From Symbiodinium natans (lineage: Eukaryota; Sar; Dinophyceae; Suessiales; Symbiodiniaceae): a stretch of DNA of 35,000 nt. The position numbers were made by a program, and so were the translations under genes. Under the pieces are notes generated by a model. It made no database searches. It had not been told where the DNA came from and was given only the letters and a program-made list of their open reading frames with translations. Below are positions 8,028 to 17,071 of this stretch, piece by piece (within the stretch, counting starts at the first letter, position 1; each line of letters begins with the position of its first letter). The stretch lies in NCBI GenBank assembly GCA_905221605.1, contig CAJNDS010000468.1, positions 1 through 35,000 on the forward strand. The letters run 5' to 3'.

Positions 8028-8100
8028 TGTTTTTGTTTGGCTACTCTGTAAGGGAACCCAGAACCAACAAAAGGTTCAAGGGCACCACTGGGCTACCAAG
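8028..8100. mobile_element. Short repeat, family D (copy 1)
   Basis: Runs from TTGTTTTTGTTTGGCTACTC to GGCACCACTGGGCTACCAAG. The ends TTGGCTACT and CCCAGTGG/TAGCC are weakly inverted. A similar sequence is at 23139-23194, with partial matches near 5335 (GGGTACCACTGGGCGACCAA) and 7868 (CTTGGTAGCCCAGTAACC). Confidence 0.5.
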
Positions 8101-8157
8101 CCCCTAAACCCTAAACCCTAAACCCTAAACCCTAAGCCCTAAGCCCTAAACCCAAAC

Positions 8158-8216
8158 GTCTCGGGTCGCTGCAGCTGTCAGGCTTAGCCCCAGGACCCTT
8201 GCTGCGCTGCCGCTGA
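8158..8216 (-). CDS. Candidate coding exon
   Basis: The minus frame reads SGSAARVLGLSLTAAATRD between an AAAG acceptor and a GTTTGG donor at 8157, within a C-left/G-right array setting. A plus frame (RLGSLQLSGLAPGPLLRCR) is also open, so the strand is unsure. Confidence 0.25.
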
Positions 8217-8557
8217 CTTTCAGGCTTTAGGGGTGCTAGGGGGTTTCGGGTTTAAGGTTTCGTTTTTTTTTTTTGGGGGGGGGGGGGGTATGAAGAAATA
8301 TGCCTTGCTAGGAATCTAGGCTACCAACATGCCCTGTAGGTGTTGTTCAATAAGGATTTTCTGGGGATCTCGTTGGGGTTTGAGGGTTGAAGTTTGAGGG
8401 GTTGAGGGTTGAGGAGGGTTAGGCCGCGCCCTCCCCCTGCTTCCTCGTCTTGCCAGTTTCCCAGTAGGACCTCGCACGGAAGGGTCTTTCCATAAACCCT
8501 AAACCCTAAACCCTAAACACTAAACCCTAAACCCTAAACCCTTTTGTGGGATCTCAG

Positions 8558-8611
8558 GCTTTGCTTGGCCTTTGTGGCCAGGGGCTCTGCCCAAATGGTG
8601 GAGGCTTTGGG
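8558..8611 (+). CDS. Candidate small coding exon
   Basis: After an ATCTCAG acceptor the frame reads LCLAFVARGSAQMVEALG, to a GTTTAG donor at 8612. Only 54 bp, so the case is weak. Confidence 0.25.
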
Positions 8612-8649
8612 GTTTAGCGAACACCTAGGCCCCGACAACCTCCACAAAA

Positions 8650-9345
8650 TGCGGTTTAGGATTTAGGCTTTAGGGCGTCGGGGTATAGGGTTTAGGGCTT
8701 GAAGGTTTGATTCACGACTTAAACACCTTGCTGTCATGACCCTTCAGCCACAGCTTTAGCCAAAAATCGCAGCATGGTCCAAACGATCAATCTTAGGAGT
8801 TGCCTGAGTCAGCTTCAATATCAGGATGCAACAGCCCTAAACAGGGGTATGGGGCTATCTGCGCAACTGGAATCAGAGCACGAAGTGCAGGTCAAGACGA
8901 CACCGTTGTTTAGGGTCTTTGGTTTACCTACATGCGCGATTATACCCTATGACCCCTTAAAAAAGGCCCTTTATAGGGTTGGCTAGGGGATTGTCAGGCT
9001 TAACAGCCCATGCTGGAGGGCTTAGGCGAGAGCCGTTCTGAGGCTTGGCGATCGTCTCGAGTGCGAAGGCATGCAGCCGTCAGTCTTGGCTGACTTCTGA
9101 ACCCTCCAAAAAGTTTAACTTTTGGGCTCCTTATTGTAGTTTCTTCAACAATTCAAAAAGGTTCAGGTCCTACGGTAAAGCCCAAAGAGAAGTGTAGAGG
9201 TTTAGGGGTTACGGCTAAACCCAAAGAGCCCAAGTACCCCCTAATCGAGGAATTCCTCGAATCATACGAAGGAACCCGATGTAGTTTTATGGTCTATCCC
9301 TAAACCCTAAACCTCTCTTTCATATATAATTTAAATGTTAAGGAG
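8650..9345. other. Island without a supported gene; family-B remnant
   Basis: A 70-codon plus frame (8774-8986) has no recognisable content. 9224-9290 carries GAGCCCAAGTACCCCCTAAT and GGAATTCCTCGAATCATACG, the left part of a family-B element like that at 30643. The remainder shows nothing I can name. Confidence 0.45.
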
Positions 9346-10313
9346 TTACTGGGCAAGGTCATTTGTTTACTGGGCAAGGTCATTTTTTTACTGGGCAAGG
9401 TCATTTTTTTACTGGGCAAGGTCGTTTCGTCCAAAAAAACGACCTTGCCCAGTAAAAAAATGACCTTGCCCAGTAAAAAAATGACCTTGCCCAGTAAAAA
9501 TGTTACTGGGCAAGGTCATCTTTTTACTGGGCAAGGTCATTTTTTTACTGGGCAAGGTCATTTTTTACTGGGCAAGGTCATTTTTTACTGGGCAAGGTCA
9601 TTTTTTTACTGGGCAAGGTCATTTTTTTACTGGGCAAGGTCATTTTTTTACTGGGCAAGGTCATTTTTTTACTGGGCAAGGTCATTTTTTTACTGGGCAA
9701 GGTCATTTTCTTACTGGGCAAGGTCATTTTTTTACTGGGCAAGGTCATTTTCTTACTGGGCAAGGTCATTACTGGGCAAGGTCATTTTTTTACTGGGCAA
9801 GGTCATTTTTTACTGGGCAAGGTCATTTTTTTACTGGGCAAGGTCATTTTTGGGCAAGGTCATTTTTTTACTGGGCAAGGTCATCTTTTACTTCACTGGG
9901 CAAGGTCATTTTTTTACTGGGCAAGGTCATTTTTTTACTGGGCAAGGTCATTACTGGGCAAGGTCATTTTTTTACTGGGCAAGGTCATTTGTTTTACTGG
10001 GCAAGGTCATTTTTTTACTGGGCAAGGTCATTACTGGGCAAGGTCATTTTTTTACTGGGCAAGGTCATTTTTTTTACTGGGCAAGGTCCATTTTTTATTG
10101 GGCAAGGTCATTTTTTTACTGGGCAAGGTCATTTTTTTACTGGGCAAGGTCATTTTTTTATTGGGCAAGGTCATTACTGGGCAAGGTCATTTTTTTACTG
10201 GGCAAGGTCATTACTGGGCAAGGTCATTTTTTTACTGGGCAAGGTCATTTTTTTTACTGGGCAAGGTCATGTTTTTACTGGGCAAGGTCATTTTTTTACT
10301 GGGCAAGGTCGTT
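9346..10313 (+). repeat. 21-bp minisatellite (TTACTGGGCAAGGTCATTTTT type), about 45 units
   Basis: Tandem units of 21 bp built from TTACTGGGCAAGGTCA plus a T run, with some 15-16-bp short units lacking the T run (for example near 9767, 9952, 10029, 10172). Three units are inverted at about 9438-9498. Because 21 is a multiple of 3 and the unit lacks stops, several frames stay open for up to 292 codons. These are artefacts of the repeat, not evidence for a protein. Confidence 0.98.
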
Positions 10314-10415
10314 CCATAAGTGAAATATTTTCATAATGTTGTGGGATTCTTCGGGCGGGTGGGTATTTTTCTGGAGTAATTTCTTGACAAGTGAATGCTT
10401 GGACCTGAGATGCTG
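10314..10415 (+). other. Conserved flank following the 21-bp minisatellite
   Basis: ATGTTGTGGGATTCTTCGGG ... GACCTGAGATGCTGAACC is a diverged copy of the sequence at 33838-33938, which follows the 30-bp minisatellite. Both continue into a CCCTAAA array. Confidence 0.8.
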
Positions 10416-10469
10416 AACCCTAAACCCTAACCCTAAATCCTAAGCCCTTAACCCTAAATCCCCTATACC

Positions 10470-10592
10470 CTATATTCCGCACGTAACGGGGCCTAAGGGG
10501 TCTCTCTGGGAACCCTCGACCCTGGCAGGTCTGGGTGGCCCCGCTCGATCCCTGCCGGGGTCCAGGAGGTCGGACACATCCTCCTGGTTCAG
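10470..10592 (-). CDS. Candidate coding exon ending in a stop
   Basis: The minus frame reads LNQEDVSDLLDPGRDRAGPP, then RPARVEGSQRDPLGPVTCGI, stop TAG at 10472-10470. At 40 codons it is one of the more protein-like islands: acidic start, then basic/proline-rich. C-array left, G-type array right. No family recognised. Confidence 0.4.
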   Translation of the reverse strand: MNQEDVSDLLDPGRDRAGPPRPARVEGSQRDPLGPVTCGI

Positions 10593-10599
10593 GGCTTAT

Positions 10600-10800
10600 A
10601 GGGTATAGGGTATAGGGTATAGGGTATAGGGCTTATAGGGTATAGGGTATACGGTATACGGTATACGGTATAGGGTATAGGGTTGAGGGTTGAGGGTTGA
10701 GAGTTGATGGTTCAGGGTTTAGGTTTTAGGGTTTGGGGTGTAAGGTTTAGGGTTCAGGGGTTAGGGTTTATATAGGGTGCAGGGTTTAGGGTTTACGGCT
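10600..10800 (+). repeat. Variant array: TATAGGG, TATACGG, GGGTTGA, TTTAGGG
   Basis: The heptamer TATAGGG is repeated about ten times near 10600-10680, then GGGTTGA and TTTAGGG variants follow. Confidence 0.95.
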
Positions 10801-10855
10801 CCCTAAAGAGCCCAGTACCCCTCAATGAAGCAATATGCCGTACATCCTCACAATT
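10800..10855. mobile_element. Family B remnant
   Basis: AAAGAGCCCAGTACCCCTCA matches the left end of family B at 30643. The right end is missing. Confidence 0.45.
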
Positions 10856-10889
10856 GCTTCAGGGTTCTGGGTTCGGGGTTTTCATGCGT

Positions 10890-11030
10890 AACCCGCAAAC
10901 CCTGAACCCTGAACTCTAAACTCTGAACCCTAAACCCTAAACCCCAAACCCTAAACCCTAAACCCTAAACCCTGAACCCTGAACCCTAAACCCTAAACCC
11001 TAAACCCTAACCCCCAAACCCTAGAATGGG
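10890..11030 (-). repeat. CCCTAAA/CCCTGAA array
   Basis: C-strand heptamers with CCCTGAA and CCCCAAA variants. Confidence 0.95.
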
Positions 11031-11056
11031 CAACCTGTGGTCCAGAGAGCTCCAAG

Positions 11057-11079
11057 CCCCCCCCCCCCCCCCCCCCCCC
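11057..11079 (+). repeat. Poly-C tract (23 bp)
   Basis: Uninterrupted C run just before the candidate exon at 11079. Confidence 0.9.
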
Positions 11080-11157
11080 GCAATTCCCGTGAACGCCGCG
11101 CCGAAAGCTTCATTCGCGCCCCCCAGGACTTCGAACCCCCGGGCCTTTGGGTTCGGG
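11079..11157 (+). CDS. Candidate coding exon
   Basis: The frame reads RNSRERRAESFIRAPQDFEP, then PGLWVR, to a GTTTAG donor at 11158 that begins a G-strand array. The upstream border is the poly-C run, so no AG acceptor is visible close by. No family recognised. Confidence 0.33.
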
Positions 11158-11266
11158 GTTTAGGGTTTAGAGTTTAGGGTTTAGGGTTTAGGGTTTTAGG
11201 GTTTAGGGTTTAGGGCTTAGCACGTAGGATTTAGGGTTTTAGCCTGGGCAGTTTCAGGGTTTAGGG

Positions 11267-11365
11267 TCATTTCGGGCCTGAGGGGGTAGCAAGCCCAAAG
11301 CCCCCCTCTAGCGCCGCATGCCCAACCTCCACCGTCCTCCGCATGCCTTCCTCAGCACAGCCACC
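11267..11365 (-). CDS. Candidate coding exon ending in a stop
   Basis: After a GGTCCAG acceptor the minus frame reads GGCAEEGMRRTVEVGHAALE, then GGFGLATPSGPK and TGA. Here the array order is reversed (G left, C right), unlike most exon islands. Confidence 0.35.
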   Translation of the reverse strand, partial: GGCAEEGMRRTVEVGHAALEGGFGLATPSGPK

Positions 11366-11399
11366 CTGGACCCTAAACTACCCTAAACCCTGAAGTCTG

Positions 11400-12060
11400 A
11401 ACCCCAAACCCTAAACCGCATTTAAGGGCGACAAAGAGACTAAAAACTCACAAACCCAAAAAACTTAGGGCTTGGGGCTTGGGTTTAGGGTTTTAGGGCT
11501 TTAGAGTTTAACGTAGGGTTTAGGGCTTAGGTTTTAGGGTTCAGGGTTTAGGGCTTAGGTTTTGGGGTTAAAAGTTTAGGGACTTAGTAAGTGGGTTTAG
11601 AGGCTTAGGGCTTAGGGGTTTAGGGTGCAAAGTACCCAGGCAGCGACCCTGGTCCAAATCACCCTACTTAAGAACTACTTACTAAGGCCCCCCCCGCCCC
11701 CCCCACCCTCTCCCCCCCCGCAACAAAATGACGACACCCTGTATCATTCCTAAGCGGACCAACAAGTCTTGGGGGTTTAGGAGTTAGGGTTTCGGGCTGA
11801 AGCAGTAGTATATCCAGGGTTCCATTATGAAGCAATACTGGGTGGACTGTTAGGGCGCTATAACGCTAACTCTCAGCCCAAAAAAACCCCCAAAACCCCA
11901 ACCTTAAACAGTAAGCCCCATAAACCCTGTGCCTGAACCTGAAATCCTCAACCCCAAGCCCCCGAAACCCTAAACCCTACTCGATCCCATAGAGGTCTTG
12001 GGGCCTAAGCCCCAAAACACCAACCAGTCCCTTTCTCTAGGGGCCAAAGGGTTTGGGGTT
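11400..12060. other. Degenerate arrays and islands, no gene
   Basis: Imperfect TTTAGGG/CTTAGGG array (about 11465-11625), C-rich runs near 11693-11718, and a non-coding island to 11880. The rest is degenerate C-strand repeat. Nothing else seen. Confidence 0.5.
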
Positions 12061-12134
12061 TAGGGTTTAGGGTTTAGGGTTCTGGGTTCTGGGTTCTGGG
12101 TTCTGGGTTTAGGAGGGTTTGCTGCTGCTGCAAG

Positions 12135-12209
12135 ATGCCAGACCCTGCAACTCTGCTTGTCGCCGTGCATCATACCCCATCAACATGCTGGAAGCTCTAT
12201 AGAAGGGAT
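12135..12209 (+). CDS. Candidate coding exon
   Basis: After GCAAG the frame reads MPDPATLLVAVHHTPSTCWK, then LYRRD, to a GTAGGG donor at 12210. G-strand arrays on both sides. No family recognised. Confidence 0.3.
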
Positions 12210-12210
12210 G

Positions 12211-12296
12211 TAGGGTTTAGGGTTTAGGGTTTAGGGTTTCGGGTTTAGGGTTTAGGGTTTAGGGTTTAAGTTTAGGGTTTAGGGTTTAGGGTTCAG
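12211..12296 (+). repeat. (TTTAGGG)n array
   Basis: Heptamers with one TTTCGGG. Confidence 0.95.
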
Positions 12297-12448
12297 AGGT
12301 CAGTTTGGCTGTGGCACCACCTCTTGAACTCACTCTCCAAAAGCCACTCCCGCTGGCGCGCGAGTTGGCCTCGCGCCTGTTGGTGGCTTGCTTGTGCGGA
12401 CACCGGAACCCGCGTGGGCCTGGGGCATCGGGGCCATCGGCTGGGCCG

Positions 12449-12640
12449 TCATTGGCTACAGGGGGGCCCCGGGGGTGGAGGGAGCACAGCACCGCCCTGC
12501 GTGGGGGGAAGCTGGGCCTGCGGCAGGGCGGGAAACTGGGCCTGGGGCATGACTCCATGCAGCTCCTGCACAATTTCTCTCGCGATCGTGTTTCCCATGA
12601 TGCCGGGCTGCTGCGTCGAATTTTCGGGACGTGGCCGGGT
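12449..12640 (-). CDS. Coding exon, Gln/Pro-rich
   Basis: The minus frame open from after GATAG at 12641 reads RPRPENSTQQPGIMGNTIAR, EIVQELHGVMPQAQFPALPQ, AQLPPTQGGAVLPPPPGPPC, stop TGA at 12451-12449. An internal ATG at 12598 would give 49 aa. The PQAQ/LPPPP composition and CG-rich third positions look coding. It lies downstream of the exon at 12935-12741 on the same strand; the gap (12740-12641) ends with a pyrimidine-rich TTTCTTGTGTGTGCAG, giving an alternative acceptor in another frame (AVLKLTADLIDPATSRKFDA). The exact splice is not settled, and other frames are open in this GC-rich stretch. Confidence 0.4.
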   Translation of the reverse strand, partial: TRPRPENSTQQPGIMGNTIAREIVQELHGVMPQAQFPALPQAQLPPTQGGAVLPPPPGPPCSQ

Positions 12641-12740
12641 CTATCAGATCAGCTGTCAGCTTGAGCACTGCCTGCACACACAAGAAAGAACATTAAGAGC
12701 ATGCATGCCTGCGCCTGTGCGGATTGGTGTGAGCCTTCAC

Positions 12741-12935
12741 TGGCTCCCAGCGCCACCAGCGAGACGTCATCACATCTGATGCAGTATTGTAGACCATCTC
12801 GGAGCTGGCTGCAAAGATTGCCACACAAGACACATGGGCCTCCATCATAAGCCGGGAGAGGTGTTGTGCCTGCTGCTGTCACGCTTCCCGTGCCCAGAAA
12901 AGGCGCTTTTGATGATGTCTCTGCCAGACGACCAT
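12741..12935 (-). CDS. Coding exon with a Cys-rich motif
   Basis: Starts after a TCTCAG acceptor (12937-12936) and reads GRLAETSSKAPFLGTGSVTA, AGTTPLPAYDGGPCVLCGNL, CSQLRDGLQYCIRCDDVSLV, ALGA, ending at a GTGAAG (12740) or, two bases on, GAAGGC donor. The CxxCx3C ... CxxC spacing resembles a zinc-binding ribbon, but no family is recognised. The exon and 12640-12449 probably belong to one gene. Upstream, 12960-13080 is AT-richer and non-coding. Confidence 0.45.
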
Positions 12936-13077
12936 CTGAGATGGTGTTATTGGGGCCTTAACAATTAGAATCGGGGCTTTGGGGATTCTTATAGTATAGG
13001 ACCAAAAGGGAACATCAGGGAATACTATTAGTAGAATTATTCCCGACCCCTACATTAGACGTCCCCCCAAGGCTAGC

Positions 13078-13300
13078 CCTAAACCCTAAACCCTAAACCC
13101 TAAACCCTAAACCCTAAACCCTACACCCTAAACCCTAAACCCTAAACCCTAAACCCTAAAAGGCTTTGTAAGCCCATCAGCCCCCCGCTGCCACCAAGGC
13201 GCACAGGCAGTGACCGCCGTTATCGACCTCGCGCAGCGGGTCAGCGGCCCTAAACCCTAAACCCTAAACCCTAAACCCCAAACCCTAAACCCTAAACCCT
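13078..13300 (-). repeat. (CCCTAAA)n arrays around an 80-bp island
   Basis: Arrays at 13078-13160 and 13248-13300. The GC-rich island between (13165-13247) is too short to call. Confidence 0.93.
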
Positions 13301-13317
13301 TACACCATACAAAGAAC

Positions 13318-13437
13318 CCTCTTATTTTGTCTAAGGAATATTCTCAATTAAGGAAGATTCCTGAACCCATATAAAGAACCCTCTTGTTTTTTTGTTAAGG
13401 AATATTCTTATAATCAAGGGGTAGTGGAGTCCCTGGG
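13318..13437. mobile_element. Inverted-repeat element, family B (copy with duplicated interior)
   Basis: TAAGGAATATTCTCAATTAA and AAGGAATATTCTTATAATCA lie about 70 bp apart, and the right end AAGGGGTAGTGGAGTCCCTG matches family B. A G run (13438-13452) follows. Confidence 0.55.
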
Positions 13438-13726
13438 TGGGGGGGGGGGGGGCATATGTAAAAGAATAGATCAACATAGTGAAAATTTTGCCTGTATGTA
13501 TTACAGAACCTGAACCCAAATCCAGCATAACTCCCAAGTGCACGATGGTCCAGGGCTTTTAGAGCTTGGGTTCCTGAATGCGAGGGCGAGTTGGGGCCAG
13601 GGAGCGGTTGGTTACTCTCTGGCACGGGTTTAGGGTTGAGGGTTTAGGCCTTTTATGGCTTAGGGCTTGGGGCTCATAAGGCTCTGGGGTTGAGGGCTTA
13701 GGGCTTGGGGCTGAGGGTGGTTCAAG

Positions 13727-13899
13727 GCTTCAAGCTTTGCGATGCGAGGTACAGCATTAGGAACCTCAAGCTCAGCCCTGAGCCACTTCTCACCGGGGTG
13801 AATGTTGAGGGCCCAAAGACTTCCATAACGAACAAAGCCCGTAGAAGTGTAGAATGTGCTGCGGATGAGGTTGAGGGCGAGGTCAAGGGTGAATAGCAC
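13727..13899 (-). CDS. Candidate coding exon
   Basis: The minus frame reads LFTLDLALNLIRSTFYTSTG, FVRYGSLWALNIHPGEKWLR, AELEVPNAVPRIAKLEALNH. Beyond it the frame enters telomere-derived PQPQALSPQPQ. Protein-like composition, no family recognised; the borders are not fixed. Confidence 0.38.
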
Positions 13900-13954
13900 G
13901 GCCGGGGTAAACCCTATCCCTAAAACCCAAAACCCTTAACCCCAAACGTGGAGG

Positions 13955-14158
13955 GTCACAGACAGAACAGGGACCGGGCGCTAGTTTGCGGCCTTGCTCA
14001 ATGCCTCTCGTGGGTTCGATGCTTGTTCTTTGCTTGTCGTACCTTTGATGGTACTGCGCACTCCGATGGGGTTCGGCCAGTAGCTCCTGGTCCTGAGGAG
14101 ATGCACCGGCCTGGTGCAAGGCTTCCAGCAAAGCGTGTCGGCTCGTCTTGTCGAAGGC
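13955..14158 (-). pseudogene. Non-LTR retrotransposon reverse-transcriptase fragment
   Basis: The minus frame reads AFDKTSRHALLEALHQAGAS, PQDQELLAEPHRSAQYHQRY, DKQRTSIEPTRGIEQGRKLA, P. AFD resembles the end of RT motif A (xDxxxAFD), and PTRGIxQGxKLAP is the RT motif-B block of LINE-type elements. Upstream, EFAQAEDDIAL is in another frame, so a frameshift lies at motif A. The second catalytic block (F/YADD) is absent: homology ends near CSVCD where CCCTAAA-derived sequence begins. A dead scrap; RVT_1 by motif reading only. Confidence 0.6.
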
Positions 14159-14520
14159 GGCAATGCAATGTCGTCTTCCGCTTGCGCAAACTCCCGGCTA
14201 CCTCTCCTCCCCTGCATGTCATCTCTTCAAAGATGGATGCGCTACTCCCTGTCCAACGCACTAAGCGTTTCATGTCGCGCGCGCGCACAGGAATGGGCCA
14301 ATCGGAGCTCGGCTGGGACTTCTCGGTACAGGTACCCGTAAAGCATGACGTCCGTAAAACTGGTTTGGGGTCTGAGGTTGGGGTTTAGGGTCCCTAAGCC
14401 CTAAACGCTCAAGCCCCTGCAACTTGAACTTGTTTATCACAAAGCTACAAGAAGACACTCCTCGAAACTCTCCTTGAAACTGTCCTCGACACTTGCCCGG
14501 ACCTGAATTCTGATACTTTC

Positions 14521-14573
14521 ATGTGTATGTACGTATGTATGTATGTATGCATGTATGTATATATATATATGTG
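14521..14573 (+). repeat. (TATG)n/(AT)n microsatellite
   Basis: GTATGTATGTATGTATG, then TATATATATAT. Surroundings (14400-14680) show no gene. Confidence 0.9.
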
Positions 14574-14924
14574 GTGAGCGAAACACAACTGGGCTCAGGA
14601 TTTAGGGGGCTTGCTCGGATCCCCAGCGGCGCTCCATGTAGATTTCCTGCGACGCTAGGGTAGCCCCCAAAGCCAAGGGTTTAAGGTTTAGGAGTTAGTA
14701 GTCGTGTAACCCAAAGGGCTTTTTATGTTGTTTTTGCCTAACCCCGCAACCCAACTTCGAACCGTAGTCAAACCGAAACTCAAAAGACCGAACCCTAAAC
14801 TACTTGCAGTTCCGGGAGGCACAGTAAGCAGGTAGTAATAGGATTGCAAAGTAGGACAACCCCCATTAGGTCTCCAGGTTCCCTGCTTAACTAGGAGCAC
14901 TTCTAAAGGAACTCTGCACCCTAA

Positions 14925-15022
14925 ACCCCTAAACGCCTAAACCCCTAAATTCCAAACCCCTAAACCCCTACACCCCAGTAAACCCTAAACCCTAAACCCT
15001 AAACCCTAAACCCTAAACCCCC
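14925..15022 (-). repeat. CCCCTAAA and CCCTAAA array
   Basis: Octamer CCCCTAAA variants, then clean heptamers up to the exon at 15025. Confidence 0.95.
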
Positions 15023-15024
15023 AG

Positions 15025-15113
15025 TCACCACTGGCCTGGCGGGCAACGCCGCCAGGAACTGCAGCGACGACGGGCCGGTTCCCGCGTCCAGGACCTGGAA
15101 TGGCAACGAGGGG
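15025..15113 (+). CDS. Candidate coding exon
   Basis: The array ends CCCCCAG (acceptor 15023-15024). The frame reads TTGLAGNAARNCSDDGPVPA, then SRTWNGNEG, to a GTTTAG donor at 15114 that starts a G-strand array. This is the clearest case of array-exon-array order. No family recognised. Confidence 0.38.
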
Positions 15114-15712
15114 GTTTAGGGTTTAGGGTTCAGGGTTTAGGGTTTAGGCTTTAGGGTTTAGGGTTTAGGGTTTAGGGTTTAGGGTTTCGGGGTTTAGCGG
15201 TTTAGGGGTTTAGGGTTTAGGGTTTGGGGTTTAGGGTTTAGGGTTTAGGGTTTGGGGATTTAGGGGTTTAGGGTTTAGGGTTTGGGGGTTTAGGGGTTTA
15301 GGGTTTGGGGTTTAGGGTTTAGGGTTTAGGGTTTGGGGTTTAGGGCGTAGGGCCTGTAGGGGTTTAGGGGTTTAGGGGTTTAGGGGTTTAGGGTTTAAAG
15401 TTTAGGGTTTAGGGCCTGTAGGGTTTAGGGTTTAGGGTTTAGGGTTTCGGGGTTTAGGGGTTTAGGGGTTTAGGGTGTAGGGTTTAGGGTTTAGGGGTTT
15501 AGGGGTTTAGGGGTTTAGGGTTTAGGGTTTAGGGTTTAGGGGTTTAGGGGTTTAGGGTTTAGGGTTTGGGGGTTTAGGGGTTTAGGGTTTAGGGTTTGGG
15601 GTTTAGGGTTTAGGGTTTAGGGTTTGGGGTTTAGGGCGTAGGGCCTGTAGGGGTTTAGGGGTTTAGGGTTTAGGGTTTAGGGTTTAGGGTTTAGGGTTTA
15701 GGGTTTAAAGGA
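15114..15712 (+). repeat. Long variant TTTAGGG/TTTAGGGG array with higher-order blocks
   Basis: Contains a marked segment TTTAGGGCGTAGGGCCTGTA at 15341 and again about 295 bp on. Interspersed TTTAGGGG, TTTGGGG and TTTCGGGG units keep the same order in the two blocks. Confidence 0.96.
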
Positions 15713-15797
15713 CCCCCCCCCTGGGGTTTAGGGTACTAATATTTATCTGAGACGAGCTAGGTGACTCTAGCTAGGCGACCCTCTCAGGAGTGTGCCT

Positions 15798-15827
15798 GGC
15801 AGGCTCTGCAGCCTAGCAGAGCCTGCC
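15798..15827. repeat. 12-bp perfect inverted repeat, 6-bp loop
   Basis: GGCAGGCTCTGC (15798-15809), loop AGCCTA, GCAGAGCCTGCC (15816-15827). It would form a strong hairpin in RNA or DNA. It lies in a unique 170-bp island (15725-15890) between two G-strand arrays that has no convincing frame. Confidence 0.85.
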
Positions 15828-15893
15828 GTGGTCTCGCTGAGCGCTCGACTGCGCCCGCCTACCCCAACAGAGATGAGAGGGGTGGCGGGCGGG

Positions 15894-16595
15894 TTTAGGG
15901 TTTAGGGTTAGGGTTTAGGGTTTAGGGTTTAGGGTTTAGGGTTTAGGGTTTAGGGTTTAGGGTTTAGGGTTTAGGGTTTAGGGTTTAGGGTTTAGGGTTT
16001 AGGGTTTAGGGGGTTTAGGGGGTTTAGGGGTTAGGGGTTTAGGGGTTTAGGGTTAGGGGTTAGGGGTTTAGGGGTTTAGGGGTTTAGGGGTTTTAGGGTT
16101 TAGGGTTTAGGGTTTAGGGTTTAGGGTTTAGGGTTTAGGGTTTAGGGTTTAGGGTTTAGGGTTTAGGGGTTAGGGGGTTAGGGTTTAGGGTTTAGGGTTT
16201 AGGGGTTTAGGGTTTAGGGTGTTGGGTTTAGGGGTTTTAGGTTTAGGGTTTCGGGTTTGGGTGTTTAGGGGTTTAGGGTTTAGGGGTTTGGGGGTTTAGG
16301 GGTTTAGGGTTTAGGGTTTGGGGTTTAGGGTTTAGGGTTTAGGGTTTGGGGTTTAGGGCGTAGGGCCTGTAGGGGTTTAGGGGTTTAGGGTTTAGGGTTT
16401 AGGGCCTGTAGGGTTTAGGGTTTCGGGGTTTAGGGGTTTAGGGGTTTAGGGGTTCAGGGTTTAGGGTTTGGGGTTTAGGGTTTAGGGGTTTAGGGGTTTA
16501 GGGGTTTAGGGGTTTAGGGGTTTAGGGTTTAGGGTTTAGGGTTTACGGTTTACGGTTTAGGGTTTGGGGTTTGGGGTTTAGGGTTTAGGGTTTTC
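15894..16595 (+). repeat. Long TTTAGGG/TTTAGGGG array
   Basis: Begins with about 17 clean heptamers and then becomes variant-rich, including a third copy of the TAGGGCGTAGGGCCTGTAGG block near 16350. Confidence 0.97.
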
Positions 16596-16975
16596 GGGTT
16601 GAACGTTTATAGGGTTTGTTTAGGTGCTATGGAAAGAACCCGAAGCATGTGCCCACAAGAAAAGTAGGTTTGGGGGTCTTGCGGTACTATACTCCCCTCA
16701 GAAGCCTAATCAAGAAAGACAGGTTTAAAACTTTCTTAGGCTCTCTGTAAACGAGAACCCCCTAGGAACCTAAAGCCCTAAAGCCCTAAAGCCCTAGAGC
16801 CCTAAAGCCCTAAACCCCTAAACCCCTAAACCCCTGAACCCCTAAAACCCCTAAACCCCTAAACCCCAAAGCCCGAAGCTTTTAGGAAAAAAAGCCTTGA
16901 CTAGGCTCTCTTGGGGCTCCTGGGGCAACGTGGACAACCCCCTAAACCCTAAAACCCTAAGCCTTAAACCACATC
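16596..16975. other. Non-coding island with CCCTAAAG arrays
   Basis: 16620-16760 is AT-rich with ACTCCCCTCAGAAGCCTAAT and TTCTTAGGCTCTCTGTAAAC, possibly a family-B relative. CCCTAAAG octamers follow (16770-16870). No gene. Confidence 0.55.
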
Positions 16976-17071
16976 AGGGTTTAGGGCTTAGGGTTTAGGG
17001 TTTAGGGTTCAGGGTTTAGGGTTTAGGGTTTAGGGTTTAGGGTTCAGGGTCAAGGGTTTAGGGTTTAGGGA

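Noticed and set aside
8774-8986. 70-codon plus frame as a gene
   Set aside because: No recognisable content, no splice context and no composition contrast. Left as unassigned.
9346-10313. CRISPR-like repeat pattern
   Set aside because: The units are head-to-tail with only short T runs between them and no unique spacers, and the window is eukaryotic.
9445-10336. Open frames of 292 and 278 codons
   Set aside because: They are produced by a stop-free 21-bp tandem unit (WARSFFY-type repeats) open in several frames on both strands. No start context or flanking gene supports a protein.
14012-14030. tRNA B-box (GGGTTCGATGC)
   Set aside because: It lies inside the reverse-transcriptase fragment, and no matching A-box or cloverleaf was found.
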